From positions 62,001 through 126,000 of the forward strand of contig NZ_CP028561.1 of the NCBI RefSeq assembly GCF_002165255.2: a stretch of 64,000 nt of DNA, given 5' to 3'. A program made the translations under genes and the position numbers. Of this stretch, positions 62,788 through 64,000 are shown in pieces. Source of the DNA: Acinetobacter sp. WCHA45 (GTDB taxonomy: Bacteria; Pseudomonadota; Gammaproteobacteria; Pseudomonadales; Moraxellaceae). The notes below the pieces were generated by a model. It worked only from the letters and a program-made list of their open reading frames with translations. It made no database searches and was not told where the DNA came from. Numbering within the stretch: the stretch's first letter is position 1; every line of letters starts with the position of its first letter.

Positions 62788-64000
62788 ATGTCTCCAACAA
62801 ATCCAAACCAAGCCAAAAAGCTCATCAAAGTGCCAGAAATGCGCCGTATTAAACATATCCACTTTGTTGGGATTGGTGGTGCGGGGATGTGTGGTATCGC
62901 CGAGGTATTAGCCAATCAAGGTTATAAAATTTCTGGTTCAGACATCAAAGCCTCAAAGACCACAGCGCAACTCGAAAGCAATGGTATTAAAGTTTATATT
63001 GGGCATTCGGCTGAAAATATTAAAAATGCCAATGTGCTCGTGGTATCAACTGCGATTGATCCTGAAAATCCAGAAATTAAAGCTGCGATTGAACAACGTA
63101 CCCCAATTGTACGTCGTGCAGAAATGCTAGGGGAGTTAATGCGCTACCGTCATGGTATTGCAGTCGCTGGAACGCATGGTAAAACCACAACGACTAGTTT
63201 ATTAACGACGATGCTGGCAGAAGAAAATCTAGATCCAACTTACGTGATTGGTGGTTTGCTGAATAGCACAGGTGTCAATGCCGCACTGGGTGAAAGCCGT
63301 TTTATCGTAGCAGAAGCTGATGAGTCAGATGCATCTTTCTTGTATTTGCAACCGATGGCTGCGATCGTGACCAATATTGATGCAGATCATATGGACACCT
63401 ATGAAGGTAGCTTTGATAAGTTAAAAGATACCTTTATTCAGTTCTTACATAATTTACCATTCTATGGTTTGGCAGTCGTTTGTGGTGATGATGCCAATAT
63501 CCGTGAAATTCTTCCTCGTATTGGTCGTCCAACGCTGACCTATGGTTTTGGTGAAGATAACGATATTCGTGCTGTGGATGTGTTACAAGAAGGTATGCAA
63601 TCGCACTTTACTGTACTGCGTAAAGATCGTGAGCCATTACGTGTCACCATCAATCAGCCAGGTTTGCATAATGTCTTGAATGCATTGGCTGCGATTGGTG
63701 TGGCAACTGATGAAGGTGTTTCTGATGGTGCGATTTGCCGTGCTTTAGAAGGCTTTAGTGGAGTGGGTCGTCGCTTCCAAGTTCAAGGTGAATTTGCAGT
63801 GGGCGAAGGCTTGGTGAAATTGGTGGATGACTATGGTCACCATCCGAAAGAGGTAGAAGCCACCATTAAAGCAGCGCGTGCCAGCCATCCAGACCGTCGT
63901 TTGGTGATGTTGTTTCAACCACACCGTTTTAGTCGTACTCGTGATTGTTTTGATGATTTTGTCGATGTGTTATCACAAGTGGATCAACTCTTATTACTGG
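62788..64000 (+). CDS. murC: UDP-N-acetylmuramate:L-alanine ligase, partial
   Basis: Start ATG at 62788 and runs off the right edge (404 codons present of about 480). [13 protein letters not shown] near residue 25 binds the UDP-sugar, [10 protein letters not shown] near 129 binds ATP, and E-A-D-E-S-D near 177 is the Mg site. The D-D-Y-G-H-H-P motif is near the end of the window. murG-murC is the dcw-cluster order. Confidence 0.97.
   Translation, partial: MSPTNPNQAKKLIKVPEMRRIKHIHFVGIGGAGMCGIAEVLANQGYKISGSDIKASKTTAQLESNGIKVYIGHSAENIKNANVLVVSTAIDPENPEIKAAIEQRTPIVRRAEMLGELMRYRHGIAVAGTHGKTTTTSLLTTMLAEENLDPTYVIGGLLNSTGVNAALGESRFIVAEADESDASFLYLQPMAAIVTNIDADHMDTYEGSFDKLKDTFIQFLHNLPFYGLAVVCGDDANIREILPRIGRPTLTYGFGEDNDIRAVDVLQEGMQSHFTVLRKDREPLRVTINQPGLHNVLNALAAIGVATDEGVSDGAICRALEGFSGVGRRFQVQGEFAVGEGLVKLVDDYGHHPKEVEATIKAARASHPDRRLVMLFQPHRFSRTRDCFDDFVDVLSQVDQLLLL

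Noticed and set aside
1..64000. tRNA, rRNA, CRISPR array, prophage
   Set aside because: None was recognised when reading both strands. No repeat-spacer periodicity or phage structural genes were seen. A weak, unusual RNA could still have been missed by eye.

Overview
The window is a bacterial chromosome segment that fits the genus Acinetobacter (Moraxellaceae, Gammaproteobacteria). Gene content, protein sequences and the AT-rich composition all point there; I cannot resolve the species. About 90% is conserved housekeeping DNA. No rRNA, tRNA or CRISPR array was seen.

Layout. 1-1.7 kb: purC (partial), bamC, dapA. 2-4 kb: nicotinamidase pncA, an Lrp-type regulator and a YitT-type membrane protein. 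4-10.8 kb: a run of minus-strand genes for cell-wall precursors, riboflavin and thiamine: ribB-like, ribH, nusB, thiL, pgpA, glmU, glmS. 11-18.6 kb: an SMP/YtjB-like gene divergent from serB, a small membrane protein, an SCP2 protein, dtd, pncB, a rhodanese and psd. 18.6-20.1 kb: an accessory island with an orphan HEPN-like gene bracketed by dif-like sites, then a LysR remnant. 20.4-33.4 kb: a DUF2147 protein, phoB-phoR, a TetR/SDR pair, a MATE pump, an aminotransferase, envelope proteins, gshA and dsbB. 33.4-43.4 kb: hydrolases, parE and the urtABCDE urea transporter. 43.4-55 kb: a GNAT, a Tsx-like porin, an HPF-type protein, dsbD, a GST, a diguanylate cyclase, hydrolases, a candidate CsrB/RsmZ-type small RNA, xthA and pyrE. 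55-59 kb: an IS4-family element inside the pyrE terminator, then a 5-methylcytosine restriction-modification pair bracketed by dif-like sites. 59-64 kb: a DUF3565 gene, ohrR, gpx, gshB, murG and murC (runs off the end).

How the genes work together. Glutathione and thiol chemistry recurs (gshA, gshB, gpx under a probable OhrR operator, a GST, dsbB, dsbD). NAD salvage is represented by pncA and pncB. The peptidoglycan supply genes glmS, glmU, murG and murC bracket the window.

The most interesting material is outside the core genes. (1) Two minus-strand cassettes, 802 bp and 2476 bp, each lie between a pair of inverted 28-bp XerC/XerD (dif-like) sites with the XerD arms facing inward. This is the layout of the mobile pdif modules of Acinetobacter plasmids, but here the cassettes sit in chromosomal housekeeping DNA. 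One carries a complete restriction-modification system and the other an orphan protein with an R-N-x3-H motif. (2) A minus-strand intergenic transcript candidate at about 53270-53422 has eight GGA motifs, a hairpin displaying GGA and a strong terminator, as expected of an RNA that sequesters CsrA/RsmA. (3) A 1273-bp IS4-family element with a perfect 9-bp duplication has split the pyrE terminator, and it carries a hairpin that would hide its transposase start from read-through transcripts.
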